A stretch of DNA of 64,000 nt from Luscinia megarhynchos (lineage: Eukaryota > Chordata > Aves > Passeriformes > Turdidae): the NCBI GenBank assembly GCA_034336665.1, contig JAPFBE010000002.1:38357406-38421405 (forward strand), in the 5' to 3' direction. Below are positions 1-12,991 of the stretch, in pieces. Positions within the stretch are counted from its first letter, which is position 1, and each line of letters begins with the position of its first letter. The notes beneath the pieces were generated by a model. It was not told the DNA's origin. It did not search any database and saw only the letters and a list, made by a program, of their open reading frames with translations. The position numbers and the translations under genes were made by a program.

Positions 1-400
1 CTGTATTGGCTCTAGGGTAAACCTATGGGGTAGGTACATTACTAGTGGCATTCCTCCTGCTGAACTTTGCACCAGTCATCATAACTCTGAGACTGGCAGC
101 TCCAGCACTTTCCCATCTACCCCACTGCCTCCTTACCTAACCCATACCTTGTCAACTTGTCCACGGATGTTACAGGAGACCTTGTCAAAAGCCTTACTGA
201 GGTCAAGGTAAACAACATCCACTGCTCAAACAAAATCCACTGAACTGGTCACCTTACAGAAGGAGATGAGATGCTCTGCATAATTACAGGCTGACTGTCT
301 TCATGCCCTTTGTCTGTTTGGAAATGGTTTCCAAGATAAATTGCTCTGTCACCTTCCCAGGGACTAAGGTGAAGCTAACTAGCCTGAGCCCAAGTCCATT
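1..400 (-). repeat. CR1 LINE fragment, reverse-transcriptase region, cut by window edge
   Basis: This is part of a dead CR1 non-LTR retrotransposon lying in reverse orientation. Read on the minus strand, it matches the part of CR1 ORF2 that encodes the reverse transcriptase. The clearest landmark is the block at about 180-215, whose complement encodes the KAFD-type motif that precedes the catalytic region. The block at about 340-380 matches the preceding stretch of the same domain. The frames are broken by stops and small indels, so no protein can be made. The 3' part of the element lies beyond base 1. The right boundary is approximate, because similarity fades after about 390. The family is clear from the order of blocks; the subfamily is not assigned. 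Confidence 0.8.
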
Positions 401-1285
401 CCTAAGTGTGTTGAATATTTCCTCCTCTAAGCAAAGCACAGATCACACCAAGTGTTTTGACATAAGAATAGTAATAACCATCCAGTATTTAGGTGCAGTG
501 ACTCATGTTTTTCTAGCCAGGTGACTCTGCCCTGCACAGCACTGTGGACCAATGTGGTCTGGCAGCAGGTAGGCACTCCACCAAAGGGAATTATGGATGT
601 TCTTTGCATTTGCCAGCATACATGAAAAGCAGGCAGATTACATCAGTGATAAAAGCTGCCATTCCTGTCTTAATTATAACATGTTCATCTTCCAAGAGAA
701 AAAAAAAACCAGCAACAAATTGTTCTGAGGCTCTGGCCCTATGTATGTCTGACCTCTTAGTGGGCAGGTTATCCCTGCTGCAGAGATGGCAATGGGACAG
801 TGAGGTTTCTTTGTTTCCTCTTTGCTCCTGGCTCTCACATCTGAGTCTTGAATGTTTTCTGCAACTGTAATTGGTAGTGGAGATTGTGCCTCATTATAAT
901 TCATTTCCAGCCCATTGCAGCTGTTCCTCATCTTAAAAATATGGAATTTAATAGTCTTCTGGTGAATTGTGCTCCTTATACAATGAGGGGCAGGTGGGGG
1001 TGGGGAGAAGCATTTAAAGGCAGCTATTTTATCTGTGCTCACAGTTTTACCACAGCAGCATGCTGTAACATAAAATTTAAGAGGTCAGTAAACAACTTGG
1101 CAGTAACTAAGCAATTTAAACAAAAGCTTCTCCTCGGTATTTGATGATTGGAGGGAGAGGAGGAGAATCAGGATGCTGTTGTTTGTGTTACCACAGTTGC
1201 TCCATTTCTAAAGAGTTGTGTTTAATAAGGCTAGTAACTCTTGCATTAAAATGGCGAGCTTTTTCCCAGGTCATCATTGAATTTC

Positions 1286-1298
1286 TTTTTTTTTTTTT
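1286..1298. repeat. Poly-T tract (13)
   Basis: A homopolymer run of 13 T on the plus strand inside A+T-rich unique sequence. No retroelement body is recognised on either side, so it is not obviously the tail of an inserted copy. Confidence 0.9.
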
Positions 1299-2409
1299 AA
1301 TTGATTGTTGACGAATTACCACTAATGAGTTCCGTATCCTCCAACAAATGTAAAAATTGTGTGTCTGCACTGGGGAATTTACAATTGAATTGGTTATGCC
1401 TCACTTTTTAACAATTAGCATCAGAAAGATCTATGATCTGCATGCAACTAATGAAGGTACTGATTAACATTATTTTTCTCTTTAAGGCCTTTATGTGCTC
1501 TTTTCTTGACCTAAAAATATTTTACAGTCAATGATAAAACTTGCTTTCATTAGGGGAACACTGCTAATAAAATTATGTGGCTTATTTTTTGCAAAAAAAT
1601 CCCTTCTGCATGTTAATTATGATAGATTACTGTCTTGTTTGTTTGTACTACGTGGTCAAGACTTTATTAGATAATGCCATAATCGTCTAACAGATGGATG
1701 GTAGATTAACAAAGTACATGGATCTGAATTCATCTATTTGCATCTCCTCCTGCAGAGATTAATTTCTAGTTGCTCTTTAACCATATTTGAGTAAAATATA
1801 AAGATCAGTTTCATATTCTCATTATAATTCCATCAGTTGAATAATTTTTCTAGAATAAGTGGGTTCATACCACTAATAGATTTGAATTTTGGCACAATAG
1901 ACCATATTTGCTTTTGTAATTTGGATAGAAAGAATAGCAAACATCATGCACTAAAGTAAATATCACTGGTTTTGGAAACAACCGTACTAACTGTTCCCAG
2001 TGAAACTGAAAATTCAGTGATGTTTGACACTGAGGATTCTGCTCTGACCCTTACCTGCTGTTTCACAGTCTTGCAATCACACACTGGTGTGCATGAGCAG
2101 GGATTTGGGGCAGCATCTTCTAGAGCAGGGCTGAACATGCAGACAGCACTAGGACAGAAGTGATGAGGGGCTCAGTCAGCAGCACCACATCCAGACAGTG
2201 ACCATGCACAGCCCTTCAGTATCCTACAGGCACACCAGGCCTTCATCTTCTCCACCTTGGGAGCACTATGGGGCCCTGTGCAGAAGGACTAGTCAGTAGG
2301 GTGGGGCAGCTTCAGAGCCATTGATTTCAATTGACTTTTTCAGCTCTAGATTTTGAGAGAGCAAGTTTGCTGCCAGGTTGCTCAGGAAAGTAGTGCTTTT
2401 TTAAAATTT

Positions 2410-2462
2410 CATATATGTATGTGCATGCACACACACATAAATATGTGCATGTGTATATATAT
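2410..2462. repeat. Alternating purine-pyrimidine tract (AT/GT/CA)
   Basis: Two runs of perfect purine-pyrimidine alternation, 2410-2439 and 2441-2462, are separated by a single extra A. They mix AT, GT, GC and CA steps. Such tracts are known to favour left-handed DNA under superhelical stress and to vary in length. It is a microsatellite-like sequence with no coding role. Confidence 0.8.
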
Positions 2463-5140
2463 CCCCTTTAAGCTTCATACCTGCTATTGTCTCTAATGAA
2501 TTTTGTTTTATGATTGAAAAAACCAAAATTATGGTTTTTTCGGGAGGGAGTTCTTTTTTTTCAAAATACCTTTAATGTTGGAATTTGTTGGCCCTTGGCA
2601 TGTACCATTTACAGTCTTTGTACTTCTACTTTGCACAAAACTTTACAAGTGTTTGGGGTTGATGCAGGCCAACAGCCACCAAGGCACTTGCTTGTTCTCT
2701 ACTCCTGCAGAATGGGGAGAAAATAGAAGGAAGGCAAGATGACTCCTGGATAGGGATAATAGCAGTTCGGTAGGGAAAGTGAGAGCTGTGTGTACAAACT
2801 TAAGAGGCAGAGTTAATCCACCACTTCCCATTGCTGGGCATGTGTCCATTCACTTCATGAGAAGCAGAGCACCCAGCATGTATAATCTCTGCTTGGGAGG
2901 AAAATTACCACAACTATGTATGCATGTCCTCTTCCTCCTCCTGTCTCTGTGCTTCTGTTGCTGAGCTCTTTAAGGTACACACTGAATTCCTTCATTCTTC
3001 TGTGCTTTCTGCGAAGTGCACCTGGGTTCTTGATAGAAGGCAGTCCAAGGAATGGGCTTGGCTTTTCCCAGGAGAGGAGAAACCCACGCTGCTTTTTTGG
3101 GCTATTTCCTTATATGTACTCTGAGATCTTTGTGTTCCCACAGTATATAAGCACTTTGTTTTGGTACAGTTTGGATATCTCCTCCAGTAGCCTGAAATTT
3201 TACACTTAAACAGCACTGAAACCTATGATTTGTGAGTTGAAGCTGGAGAGAGAAAGGATAATAGTGTCCTTTTCAGGCATCTGTTTCTGAAAGAAATGAA
3301 GAAGTGTTCTGGGAAGGCAGCTGTCATTTGACAAGGCTTGGGGATTCTCAACCCAGAGAAAAAGTTAGGGGGAGTTGAGGTCCCACCAAAAGGTGTTTGA
3401 ATATCCTTGTCTTGTCCTCACTTATAATTGTTTACAATGCAATTTTCATGTATACAAACAAGATTATTTGAAGGAAGGCTGTACAAAAAACACTTCTTTC
3501 CAAGTGTGGTTCAGCTTCTAACGGGGATGGAATACACTGGTGGTCCCTTTGAGCAGCTTGATACTGCTTCTCTACTAGGAACACCTATCCAGGAAACCAG
3601 GCAAAATGTAGCTTCAAGTAAAATACACCAGCTCTAGATAGATGTTGTGTCTTTGATGACAATTGCTTTAATGTATTCATCTGTTCTTCTTGCACTAATT
3701 TTCTAGTTACTTTGAACAGACCTAGGGAGCATTACAGAGATTGCCAGGAGGTTTTGCTTTTGGTCTGCAAGCTGGGGCTTTTCTCTGAGGCCTGTGGAAG
3801 CAGCTTCCTTCAAGTAGATGAGCCCTTGGAGCAGGATTCAACTTTTCCCTGTGAAGCACTCCAAGCTGAGTCCTCAGAGGAGTGAGGGGTGCTGTACTGA
3901 CAAGTCTTAATTTCTGTGTGTGTGCCTTGGATGCTAATTGTACAGCTGTTGGACTCACTTGAGCTAGCTAATCACAGTAAATCCAGAACTAATGGTGATT
4001 ATGCTTTGGATGGGTCTGATACCTATTTACATACTGTTTCTTCACTTAGGGAGGGTACATCACGTTAAAATAGACCTAGAGAATTGCTCTCACCAAGTCC
4101 TGAAGGCAGGAGGCCTAGGAGAAGAGAGGATGTGTAAGCATTGCAAGAAAGGGTTTTTCCAGGCATGGCACTGAAGGGAAATGGTGCAGCTCTAAAGGCT
4201 GAGGTTAAATCCTCTGAAAGGCAGAAGTGTCTGTAGACTGAAGGGCTGTCTGAGCATTGCAGGAGTTGTGGATATGGCAGCTGTGACCTGCCAAGGCACA
4301 CAGAGCTGCTTGCAGGGAAGGTGCTTGCTTACCTGGAGGAGGGGTTACTTAGTGTTCCTTTGTTAATTCAAAGGCAAGGATGAGGGTATTTTAGGAAAAT
4401 ATAGTTTTGCAACCACTGGCGAACAAATCTGTATAAAACCTCAAAAAGCTTTTTATGGCCTGAGTTGGAGCACCATGCAGGGTGGCTGTAATGTGATCAC
4501 TGAGCTCTGTCCCCAAGGCCAACACAGTGGTGGCATGCCACACCTACTGTGCATGGCAGGAAAACCCTGTAAGGAAACTCAATACCAAGGGAATTACAAT
4601 AGCTTGTCTTTGTGGTGCAGGGGCATGTGTTGTGCTGTTGTGAGGCTGTACAGGGATAAATACAGTGACAACCTGTTCAAGCTATGCAGCTGCATCTGAT
4701 GCCATGCCTTTTTGGTGGAATGGCCAAGCCAGAAGCATTGTAAGGGTTCCTGAAGTGCCATGTGGCTTTCACATATCCCGAGTGGCAGGCATGGTGTTTC
4801 ATGTCACATTTCCAGGGGCTGAGGTCCCTCCACTGAGGAGAGCTTCCTTTTGTTATGCAGATGTCTTTTGGCCAAACAACTCAGTGGAAGTGGAGCCAAG
4901 TTAAGCAAGTAGTTCAGAAAAAGGAATATCTCATTTTAAACTGACTATATGGAAGATAATCTGAAAACGAGTTTATGTACAGGCTTTCCATGATTCTAAA
5001 AAATACTGGTTCTAATGGGAGGTGGGTGTGTTTCTCTAGTGCCATAAGTTCTTATTTTGTGGAAGGAAGTTTCACAGGCATCACACAAAACAATAGTCTG
5101 GTGGCTCCAAATAAGATCCATAGTAACCATGGTAGCCAGA

Positions 5141-5165
5141 TTTATTTATTTATGTATTTATTTTT
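5141..5165. repeat. Short TTTA-type microsatellite
   Basis: About six imperfect TTTA units with one TGTA interruption, followed by extra T. It has no element body next to it. Confidence 0.75.
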
Positions 5166-6610
5166 AATCTGAAATTCAGGAGAAAAATAGTTTATATGTA
5201 AAAAGAATCAGTGTTCAGCTTGCAATTTCTATTGAAATGGAAGAAACACTGAGAGTTTCCATTGGCATTCTCTTCTCTGCCCAGCTCTGTGAGTTTTCCC
5301 TGCCCAAGCAGAGTGTACACAGCATATCCAAAGCAGGTGATTATTGCCAAGAGTTGCAGATTGTTCAGTTTAGACCAAAGGGGTGGATGTTGCTGTAGAA
5401 TTGGTCCCCTTCACTGTAAGGCAGTGTTATCATTAGCTTTGATTAACTTTGCTTTTTTGCTAAAACTCTGACATTTCTTTTTCACCTGAGTGCTGTTGAG
5501 AAGAGTTGAACATATTTTTCCTGATCACTGCTCTGCTGAATCTGACTACTGAGAGTATAAGGCCTTTTGCAAGTCATTAAGATATTTCATTTCTTTCCCT
5601 GCCCTCAATTTTTCAAATTTCATAAGATATTTGTACATCTGTGTTGGCCCTTGTTAGTACAAACTCTATTCCAGCATTTCTCATGTATGATAAGAAAGAC
5701 AAGGAGAAATTAAGCAAAGTCTAGAACAGTATGAGTGGTTTTCTTCACTGGTACAAATCTTATTTTTTTTTTGATTTCATGGTATTTTGTGAGAGGTAGG
5801 AGGCCCTTAGAGCCTCACCTCAAACACGTGTAAACTTTTCAATTTTCAGAGAGTTTGCTATTAAAGCATGTCCATTTCATTCCCACAGTGGGTGGGATTT
5901 GAGGAGGGAGGACTTCACCACCAGAGTGCTTCAGGGAACAAGCAGACTGAGGTTGAATATTAGTATCTGAGGGAGAGAGAAATCATTTAATGCAACACAA
6001 TTTCCTATTTTTCTCCCATGTACAATACAATGCATGCTGTAGCATGGACAAATGGTAATAACCTGTTAATATAGACTGATTTTTACAGTTATGCACCTTG
6101 TACTGTCATTGCTATTTGAAGCTTGTATGTGCCTGTGATGTACAGAAGAGTTAAAGCCTTTGTATGAAGATGAATTTTATAGCTTGCTTTCCTCTTGATA
6201 TTGGTCATACTAATTATCCTTCAGTTCCCCAGGGCAGTTTGAAAGAACTAAAGGGCATGAGAGGGTTCAGTTTTAATTATGCAAAAAGTGTTTCTCATTG
6301 AATGATGATCTGATGCTTAAATAATTGTAGATTAGGGATTGAATAGGAGAGTATGCCTTACTTTGTTGTATTGCAACTGTAACTGGTGATCTGGGACCGA
6401 GGTTTTGTCCAAGTTAAGCAGGATAAGTAGATATATGGAAGTTTCAGCACTCCAACAGTCACTTGCCAAGGACAGAATAGGAAGAGGACATAGGAAAAGC
6501 ACTGTATCTCTGTACAGCCATAAACACTAACCTTTACTGCTTTCTGAGGCTTAAAACTTGGTTAAGCCAGCAACAGATGGAAATTGGTTTGCTCAGTTTT
6601 GCCTCTAACT

Positions 6611-6997
6611 TGCCTCATGGTTTAGGAATGATACTGCCTGATGTAGTTCACCCACTGACTCCAAACCACTCTTTCCCCTTCCCTCCCCTTAGGGGGAGAT
6701 AGTTGGAGGCACAAAAGGTTAAGACCACCATTGTTGAGATAAGAAAAATTTTCTGGAAATAGCAATAATAAAAGACAGTAAACTGTAACAGCAATACTAA
6801 TGACAGAGGGTGCAAGAAAGAGGTGAAGGATTCACACAGAAACCCCCCCCAAACAACAGACAATACCTGACCCCTCCCTCTGCCACAAAACACCCACCCA
6901 GACAATGAGGTGAGACAATACAGAAAAACCTCTGTCTTAGCCATGCCCCCTCCTGGCTGCTGTAAAAATTAACCCTGTCCTAGCTGGAACCAGGATA
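6611..6997 (-). mobile_element. Degraded endogenous-retrovirus LTR (avian ERVL-like)
   Basis: A remnant long terminal repeat of an endogenous retrovirus, in reverse orientation. Read on the minus strand it begins at 6997 with a decayed form of a common avian LTR start (TGTCCTGGTT-like, then CAGCTRGGA and GTTAATTTT). The middle has a run of ATTATT units. It then shows CTTATCTCAACAA, GTGGTCTTAACC and CTCTCCCC-like blocks in the order usual for the R/U5 part. It ends near 6611 with a decayed TAAACCACGACA-like terminus. At 387 bases it is short, and no TATA box is obvious, so part of U3 is probably lost. No internal retroviral genes flank it and no clear target duplication is seen, so it is probably a solo LTR. 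The family name is uncertain. Confidence 0.7.
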
Positions 6998-8224
6998 CTC
7001 ACTTCTTAAGTTCCTCTGCAGAAACCTCAGTATCAACCCTATTGTTCTCAGTATAAAAATCCATTTTCATGGCTGCTTGCTACTGCCTCTGCTCTTGCAA
7101 ATCTTCGGGTTTCATTTGCTTCTATGAACAAACATTAAATATGCAATTATGGCATTGTGGACTTTGTAGATCTGTGATTTCCATCTTCACCTCTGAACTT
7201 CAAGACTAACTTTCTGTGATACTATAATTTTAAAGTGGAATACCTTGCTGCCTGCTCTCTCAGTGCTTGGAGGAAAGGGAAACAGAAGATATATTGCATA
7301 TATTTGACTTGATAGATACAAAGTCAGTTCAGGAGTCTGAATATTTGCTGAATGACTTGTGTGTTATATTCAGTCTGACTTTAGAGGTATCTCAGTTTTC
7401 GCTCAGAAAAATTCCAGGACACTCCTATTTGTGGAAGTGTGGAGGGAGGGTTTCTTGATTTTTGTTTGTTTGTTTTCACAAAAAATATCATGTCTGTCTT
7501 CTGTCTGTTGACTCCAAGGTTGGGATAGCTTTCCAGTTCTGCAGCTCTGTCATATAGAGATATTTATCAAGCAAGTAAGCAAGTGTTTATGTTGTCTGAA
7601 AGACTGAAGATTTTGATTCACACATCTGCTCCAGTGCATGTATAATAGCAAAATTAACAATTCTGTCTTAAGTTTTATGCCACTCTAGAAAAACTGATGT
7701 GCTAGCAATGAGATTTCTCCTGGGATGTAATGGGTTTAACTTCCCTATGACTAATGGGGATGCTGTATGCAGTAGGGTATTGGTTAAAACAGAACATTTG
7801 GTGGTTTCTATTTCTTTATTGATGTGGATCCTTTATATTTTTCTAAGTACTTAAGCTTGTATATTTAATTTTGGATTTTGTTAGAAACTCGCATTTGAGA
7901 TGAATGCAAACAAAAACATTGTGAGGTTTGTGCCTTCATTCTTGTTTTTGTTCAATGCTCAAACCAAGGAATGTTATCTATGCAGCCTTACATTTGACTT
8001 TCTTTGCAGGGGCAGTCATGAAATACAGGGCAAATGTGAGAGCTCTCTTGCTGCAGTCCTTCACCACCAGACAGTTACAGGGCATCTTAAGCTGCTGTAA
8101 CACATCCCTTGTGTTTGTTTTAGTGTGGATTCAGATAAGGGCAGGATAGCTTGTGGGACAAAAGGTGGCTTAGATCCATGTTACATTAAGCACAAGGGCA
8201 TGATTTTACAGTAGCCATAATTTC

Positions 8225-8249
8225 ATTACATCTTGAAAAAAGATGTAAT
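8225..8249. repeat. Perfect 10-bp inverted repeat, 5-base loop
   Basis: ATTACATCTT (8225-8234) pairs exactly with AAGATGTAAT (8240-8249) around the loop GAAAA. The stem stops there, which is too short for a microRNA precursor. It is recorded as a structural feature without known function. Confidence 0.85.
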
Positions 8250-11200
8250 TGGGCATCTTGTCTAAGGCATACTTTACCTAAAAGGACAAGAAAATGACTT
8301 CACGATAAACCTGTAAACACAATCTTCAATTTACATTTTAGAATATACTGTTAGAAAGAAAATGCCCAGAGTAAGTCTTTGTGAATGAGAACTTGTCTTA
8401 GTCCTTGATTCCAAAGCAGAACTGTCAAATTGCTGGTGAAATGTTTTACTGTCAAGGCTTGTTGCATAGAATTTGTCAGTTTGCCAAAGAGCCTTTAATA
8501 ACTTGCTTGTTTTTGGAGCATTCTGCATGCTCAGAGAGAATGAGATATCGGGATGGGTAAATCCAAGTAATTTCTCAGTCAGAGTAGTCCAAAACAGAAG
8601 GACTCTTTTGTTTTATTTTTTTGGGAAGATGTTGAATTGTAACTCTGAAGCGGTTTGAATTGCTCTTTGTAAGCCTGAAGTATCTTTGAATTGGCTTCCA
8701 TGCATTGGGAGTATGAAAATAGACTTATAAAAGAGGACACAGCAAAGCTGATGTGAGTATTGGAGCAGAGATCTGATTAAAGTTCATATCTATGCTCACT
8801 GAATGGTGGTCTCAATTTCAGTTAACTATTTTTGTTTCATGGAGATGTTACAGAGCTTTCTTCAACCACAACCCCACTGCTCTGGAATTTGTCACTTGAT
8901 GCAAGAGTCTCCTAATTATCTGTGGTGGAAGGAGACAGAGCAGGGAAGGACAGTGACACTGGTGGCTGTGGAAAGCAAATATAGGTAATACAAAACACAT
9001 GCAAATCATGCTATAAAAATGCACAGTAAAAGTGTAACTGAGATGAGATGTCAGAGAGAGAATAGTCACTTGAGCCAGTTGGACACTGGCCCTGTGAGCC
9101 TGTGTCTGTGGGTCCTGAGTCCAAGCTGGCTATGCCTGGAGCCAGCACAGATGCCTCTGTACCTGTAGCCTGTGTAGTCCAGCACCTGAATACTCTGCCT
9201 GTGCCTTGTGGCTGAGTTTGATGTAAATGTATGTTCTCAAAATTTACCAGGTCCTTTTGCATTATATTTTTGCCCTAAGCTGAGTGTTTTTAACCCACTC
9301 TTAAGCCTATAAAACCCTTCCTCTTTGGTAGAGGATTTCCTGTCTTAGAATTGAAATCTGTGGCTTTTCTAAGAATGCCATGACATTGCTTTCTACAGGA
9401 TAGTGATATCCTAAGATTTCAGTTTTGAATATATATGACTGTATATAAGAACAGTTTGGAGGAAACTGAGGAAACAAACCCATGAACAATGTTTTCAGAT
9501 TGTGTAGGAAAGTTAGTAAAATAAAATAAATTGAGAAATACCAGGAGAGTAAATGAGAGCAATAAGAACTGATTGCTTTTAAAAAAAATTCTGGATTCCC
9601 AATTTTAGTTGAATGTGAACATACTTGCTCATCAAATTTTCATATGTAGATCCCCACAGATGATTTTAGTAGAATAGGATAAGTCTTCTAGACTCTACAA
9701 AACAAAAGCAGTCTTTTAAAGATAACCTAGGGCCAAGCAAGAATTGACTGTGAGCGTGAGTATTTGTCTTTCTGTAATGTTAAATATTCCATATAGATTC
9801 CTGACTGAAGTGAACTGAAATGTGGGATAGAGGGGATGCATCCCTGCTCCCCAGCATCTGCTGCAAACTGCTGGATTGTTGCCAAGCATAGGCATCCTCT
9901 GCCCAGTACGGCCACTTTTTACGTTTTTTTGGGTTTTTTTTTCTCCTAGTAAGCTAACTTTCACCACAGTTTTGGAGCAGATGGATGGTAGCTTGCATGA
10001 TGCTCTCAGTGGTCTCTCCCTCACTTGTAGAAGTAATGGCCTTTCCACAATTATATAAGCTGGGGTAAATTTTAGCATAAGTAAGGCACAAGCTATGTCT
10101 CGTGCCTTTGAACTGCAGCAAACGTCCATCTGTTCTTTGAATGCCATTTGGAATGCTTAACCCCTGCCAAATCCTGTTGTCTTTGAAGTTCATGGGAGTC
10201 TTGCCACTGACTCCAGTTGGAATAGAATTTAAATGACAAAATTTCTGTTTGCCTTTGTTTTACGTAATTTTTATGTGGACTCTAACAGTCTTATCTACTT
10301 ATGATCAAGGCTGGATGAGAGAAGAGGGAATTTGTAAGCAATATGTCTCTCTGGCCTAGTGGTGGAGAATATTCTAGTTCACTGATTTAAAGAGGTTAAG
10401 TTTTGATGTTGTTGTCTTTTCTAATTCCCTTTTAGGAATCATTTACTGGTGGCATGTCTTGACAAAGGGAGATTTAATTACATGAACTTGGACATCATAC
10501 CAATTATTTAAAAATCAATTATTCATAGAGTGCTGCTTTCCTGAACAGTGAAGAAATATTTACCCTTGTTAGGAAAGACAGATGAATTACTCCAGACATT
10601 CATTGTAGTGAGTGGTTGTATGAAATATTTAATCTTTTGGCAATATGGAGTTCCACACTTGTGGAATTTATGTTTTATTTCTGGATTGCTTGCATACTTG
10701 AGATGTGTAGTATGCTTTTAAGCATCTGCTTAAGTATTGCCTGCTCTTAATATTTTCAGGATCTGTGATTATACCATATGCTGCCATGGAGAGGATTATA
10801 CTGTCAGTGCTGTGTCAGAGTAGCATGGGATTGCAGTCTGATGTATAATTAGAAGGATATATTCAGGCATGTTTCTTAGGTGACTGAATTTATATTGATT
10901 ATTCAGAAGAAGTGCACATCAAATTACAGACTTTGCATCTATGTAAGTAGCATACATACACTTCAAATGCCACAGGCTGGTAGGGCACTGAAAAAAATAT
11001 GAAAGGATGAGCAGAAATGGATGTGGACCAGATCAAGTGCTCAGAACAGATTAGGGAGAGGTGTTTTGTGCAAAGTGATTTTGTGCTTAGTGGCTCCTCA
11101 TCTTTCTTAGTGCCAGACTGTTTCTGTCACACAGATTAGAGGTGGCTGGAGGGAGGATTCAGAGAGCTCTGAAAGGCCTTTGCAGCAGCAAGCACCTATG

Positions 11201-11712
11201 AGACACAGCAGCGTCTCCTCGGTGCTGGGATAAGCAAGGAGAGGCGGGTTTCGTGGAGAGTATTTTGCAGATGGGAAGAAACTGCACTGCTCTGGTACAT
11301 GCCAGATTTATCCATGGTGGGATACATCAAAGCAGCCCTAGAACTCAGGAAAGTTGGCCTTATTAGCTGCTGCAGCTCTGGTGCTGGACAAACAGCATGA
11401 AAGGGTCTCAGTTGCCCAAAATCAAGGCTGCTTCTCTTTCTGCTGAGGAATAAAAAAAAAAATATGGCTGAAGAAAGCCTCCCTTTTGCCTTTGCTTCTT
11501 CTCAACCCATAAACTTAAATAATAATCAATAATGTGGGTTTGCTCCAGAATCTCCAGCTGTTGTTTTAAGGATACTTTGTGTTTATAGGCTTATATTGGA
11601 AATGTAATAGATATTAGATGTAAAATAGATGGTTCCATATTGTGTGAAACTCTAGCTAATTGTTTAGGGTCCTGCAGAATTTAACATGAGATCTAAATGT
11701 ACTTCCAAGTGA

Positions 11713-11742
11713 TGTTCTTATATTTCTTGTTCTTATATTTCT
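11713..11742. repeat. 15-base perfect tandem duplication
   Basis: The unit TGTTCTTATATTTCT occurs twice head to tail, at 11713-11727 and 11728-11742, with no mismatch. A perfect short duplication suggests a recent slippage event. No target or gene context is evident. Confidence 0.9.
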
Positions 11743-12631
11743 TCTACCAGATGCAAGATGGGAGTTTCAGGTGTTTATCAATGTACAATTTAACAAAAAA
11801 TAAAACATGTCTTGAGGAGGAATTGTAAATGTAGAAACAACAACTATTACTAATTTACAACGGCTTTTTTATACCAGATGTGTTGTCAGAATGTTGTTTG
11901 ACTTTTGTATCGCCATGAAGCTGTAGAACTCGCTGGAGTTTCTGATTTGCAAACCTGAAAAGAGAACAATAATCATAGCTTCTGTCTGTAAAGTTGTGTG
12001 CAAGAATGAACACAGGGTTTGTTAGGGTTGCCCTGTGCAGCTACTAAATATTGTATATGAAGTGCTATTTTGAGTATTCTATTAATTATTTAAAGATAAA
12101 CATGGTTTCTCTTTGACATATGAGATTTGTGAGTAGCAAAGGCTAAAGTTGTAGAGAATATTTTTGCCAAACTATTTCTTTTTTGCAGTGATCTGCTAAA
12201 GTCAGATGTATTTGAGCAGTGACTTAGGTAAGATTTCTGTTAGATAAAATCTAGTCATTTTAACAGAGATTTATGATGAATGACCATTTAGACTGGCTTT
12301 GTGGCCTGTAACATTCTGTGTGCTGTCACTGCTCCTGCCTGTTCAGATTTTTTTTCCGAGAAGAGTGCAATAAATCCATCTATAGAATTGAGATTTTTAA
12401 AATATTGTAATAAAAATGAATTCATCTAAGTAATCTCATTGGTCCTCCTTTATCTCTATATATTGCTGTTGAATTTCAGCTGTGTTTTATGCTGCTGGAG
12501 CTATAAGTAAATAGCACCATTTTCTGTTTATTGGAAATGCACCCTTGAAAAAATGGAAAAAATGATTACAAATATATAAACTATTGAAGCATCAACTATG
12601 AGACACCTACATGGAAAAAAACATGATATTT

Positions 12632-12991
12632 TAAGGCTCAGAAATCTGGGTTTGCTCAGCCTGGACAGGAGAAGGCTTCAGGGAGACCTTCCAGTACCTA
12701 AAGGGGGCTACAAAAGAGCTGGAGGGGTGTGTGGTGTAAGGATGAGGAGGAATGGCTTCATACTGAAAGGTGGTTGGTTTAGATTAGATATACTATAGAA
12801 ATTCTTTTGCATTGAGTGAGACACTGGAACAGGTGACCCAGAGAGCCACAAACCAGAAAACATTTAAGGTCAGGTTGGATGAAGCTCTGAGGAAACCTGA
12901 TCTGTTTAAAAATGTCCAATCTTTGCAGAAGGGTTGGACTGCATGACCTTCAAAGGCTCACTGCTGCCCAAACTATTCTATGATTTGATTC
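12632..12991 (+). repeat. CR1 LINE 3' end fragment
   Basis: The 5'-truncated tail of a CR1 retrotransposon in forward orientation. It starts in the last part of ORF2 (blocks like GGGTTTGCTCAGCCTGGA, then CTTCCAGTACCTAAAGGGGG). It continues through the AGATTAGATAT and GAGACACTGGAACAGG blocks and ends in the CR1 3' UTR with GGTTGGACTGCATGACCTT and a terminal ATTCTATGATTTGATTC. That ending matches the octamer-like ATTCTATG repeats that close CR1 elements. The wording is closest to the same subfamily type as the copy at 17946-18890. A 66-codon open frame at 12598-12798 lies inside it and is only a decayed remnant. Confidence 0.9.

Larger units (their letters stand above)
401..6610. other. Unique noncoding DNA with simple repeats
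   Basis: No gene is recognised in this stretch. Open frames of 60 to 122 codons occur on both strands, but they resemble no family I know and overlap each other. About 880-1800 is A+T-rich with many ATTA and TAAT cores and reads like conserved noncoding sequence, which is an impression only. It holds a T13 run (1286-1298), an alternating purine-pyrimidine tract (2410-2462) and a TTTA-type tract (5141-5165). Around 2320-2340 a short phrase resembles old amniote repeat DNA. Confidence 0.5.
6998..12631. other. Unique noncoding DNA
   Basis: No gene or full repeat is recognised. The longest frame here, 143 codons on the minus strand at 9716-10147, resembles no known protein, and part of its lysine-rich stretch comes from a T-rich simple sequence. 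The stretch holds a perfect 10-bp hairpin (8225-8249), a 15-base tandem duplication (11713-11742) and a splice-bounded 39-base interval (12189-12227). 10185-10230 faintly resembles an old amniote repeat. Confidence 0.5.

Noticed and set aside
8225..8249. MicroRNA precursor
   Set aside because: The stem is only 10 bp and does not extend outward; a precursor needs about 22 or more paired bases.
9716..10147. 143-codon minus-strand frame
   Set aside because: No recognisable domain, and an overlapping frame of 62 codons on the same strand. Part of its lysine-rich stretch is translated from a T-rich simple sequence. Treated as chance.
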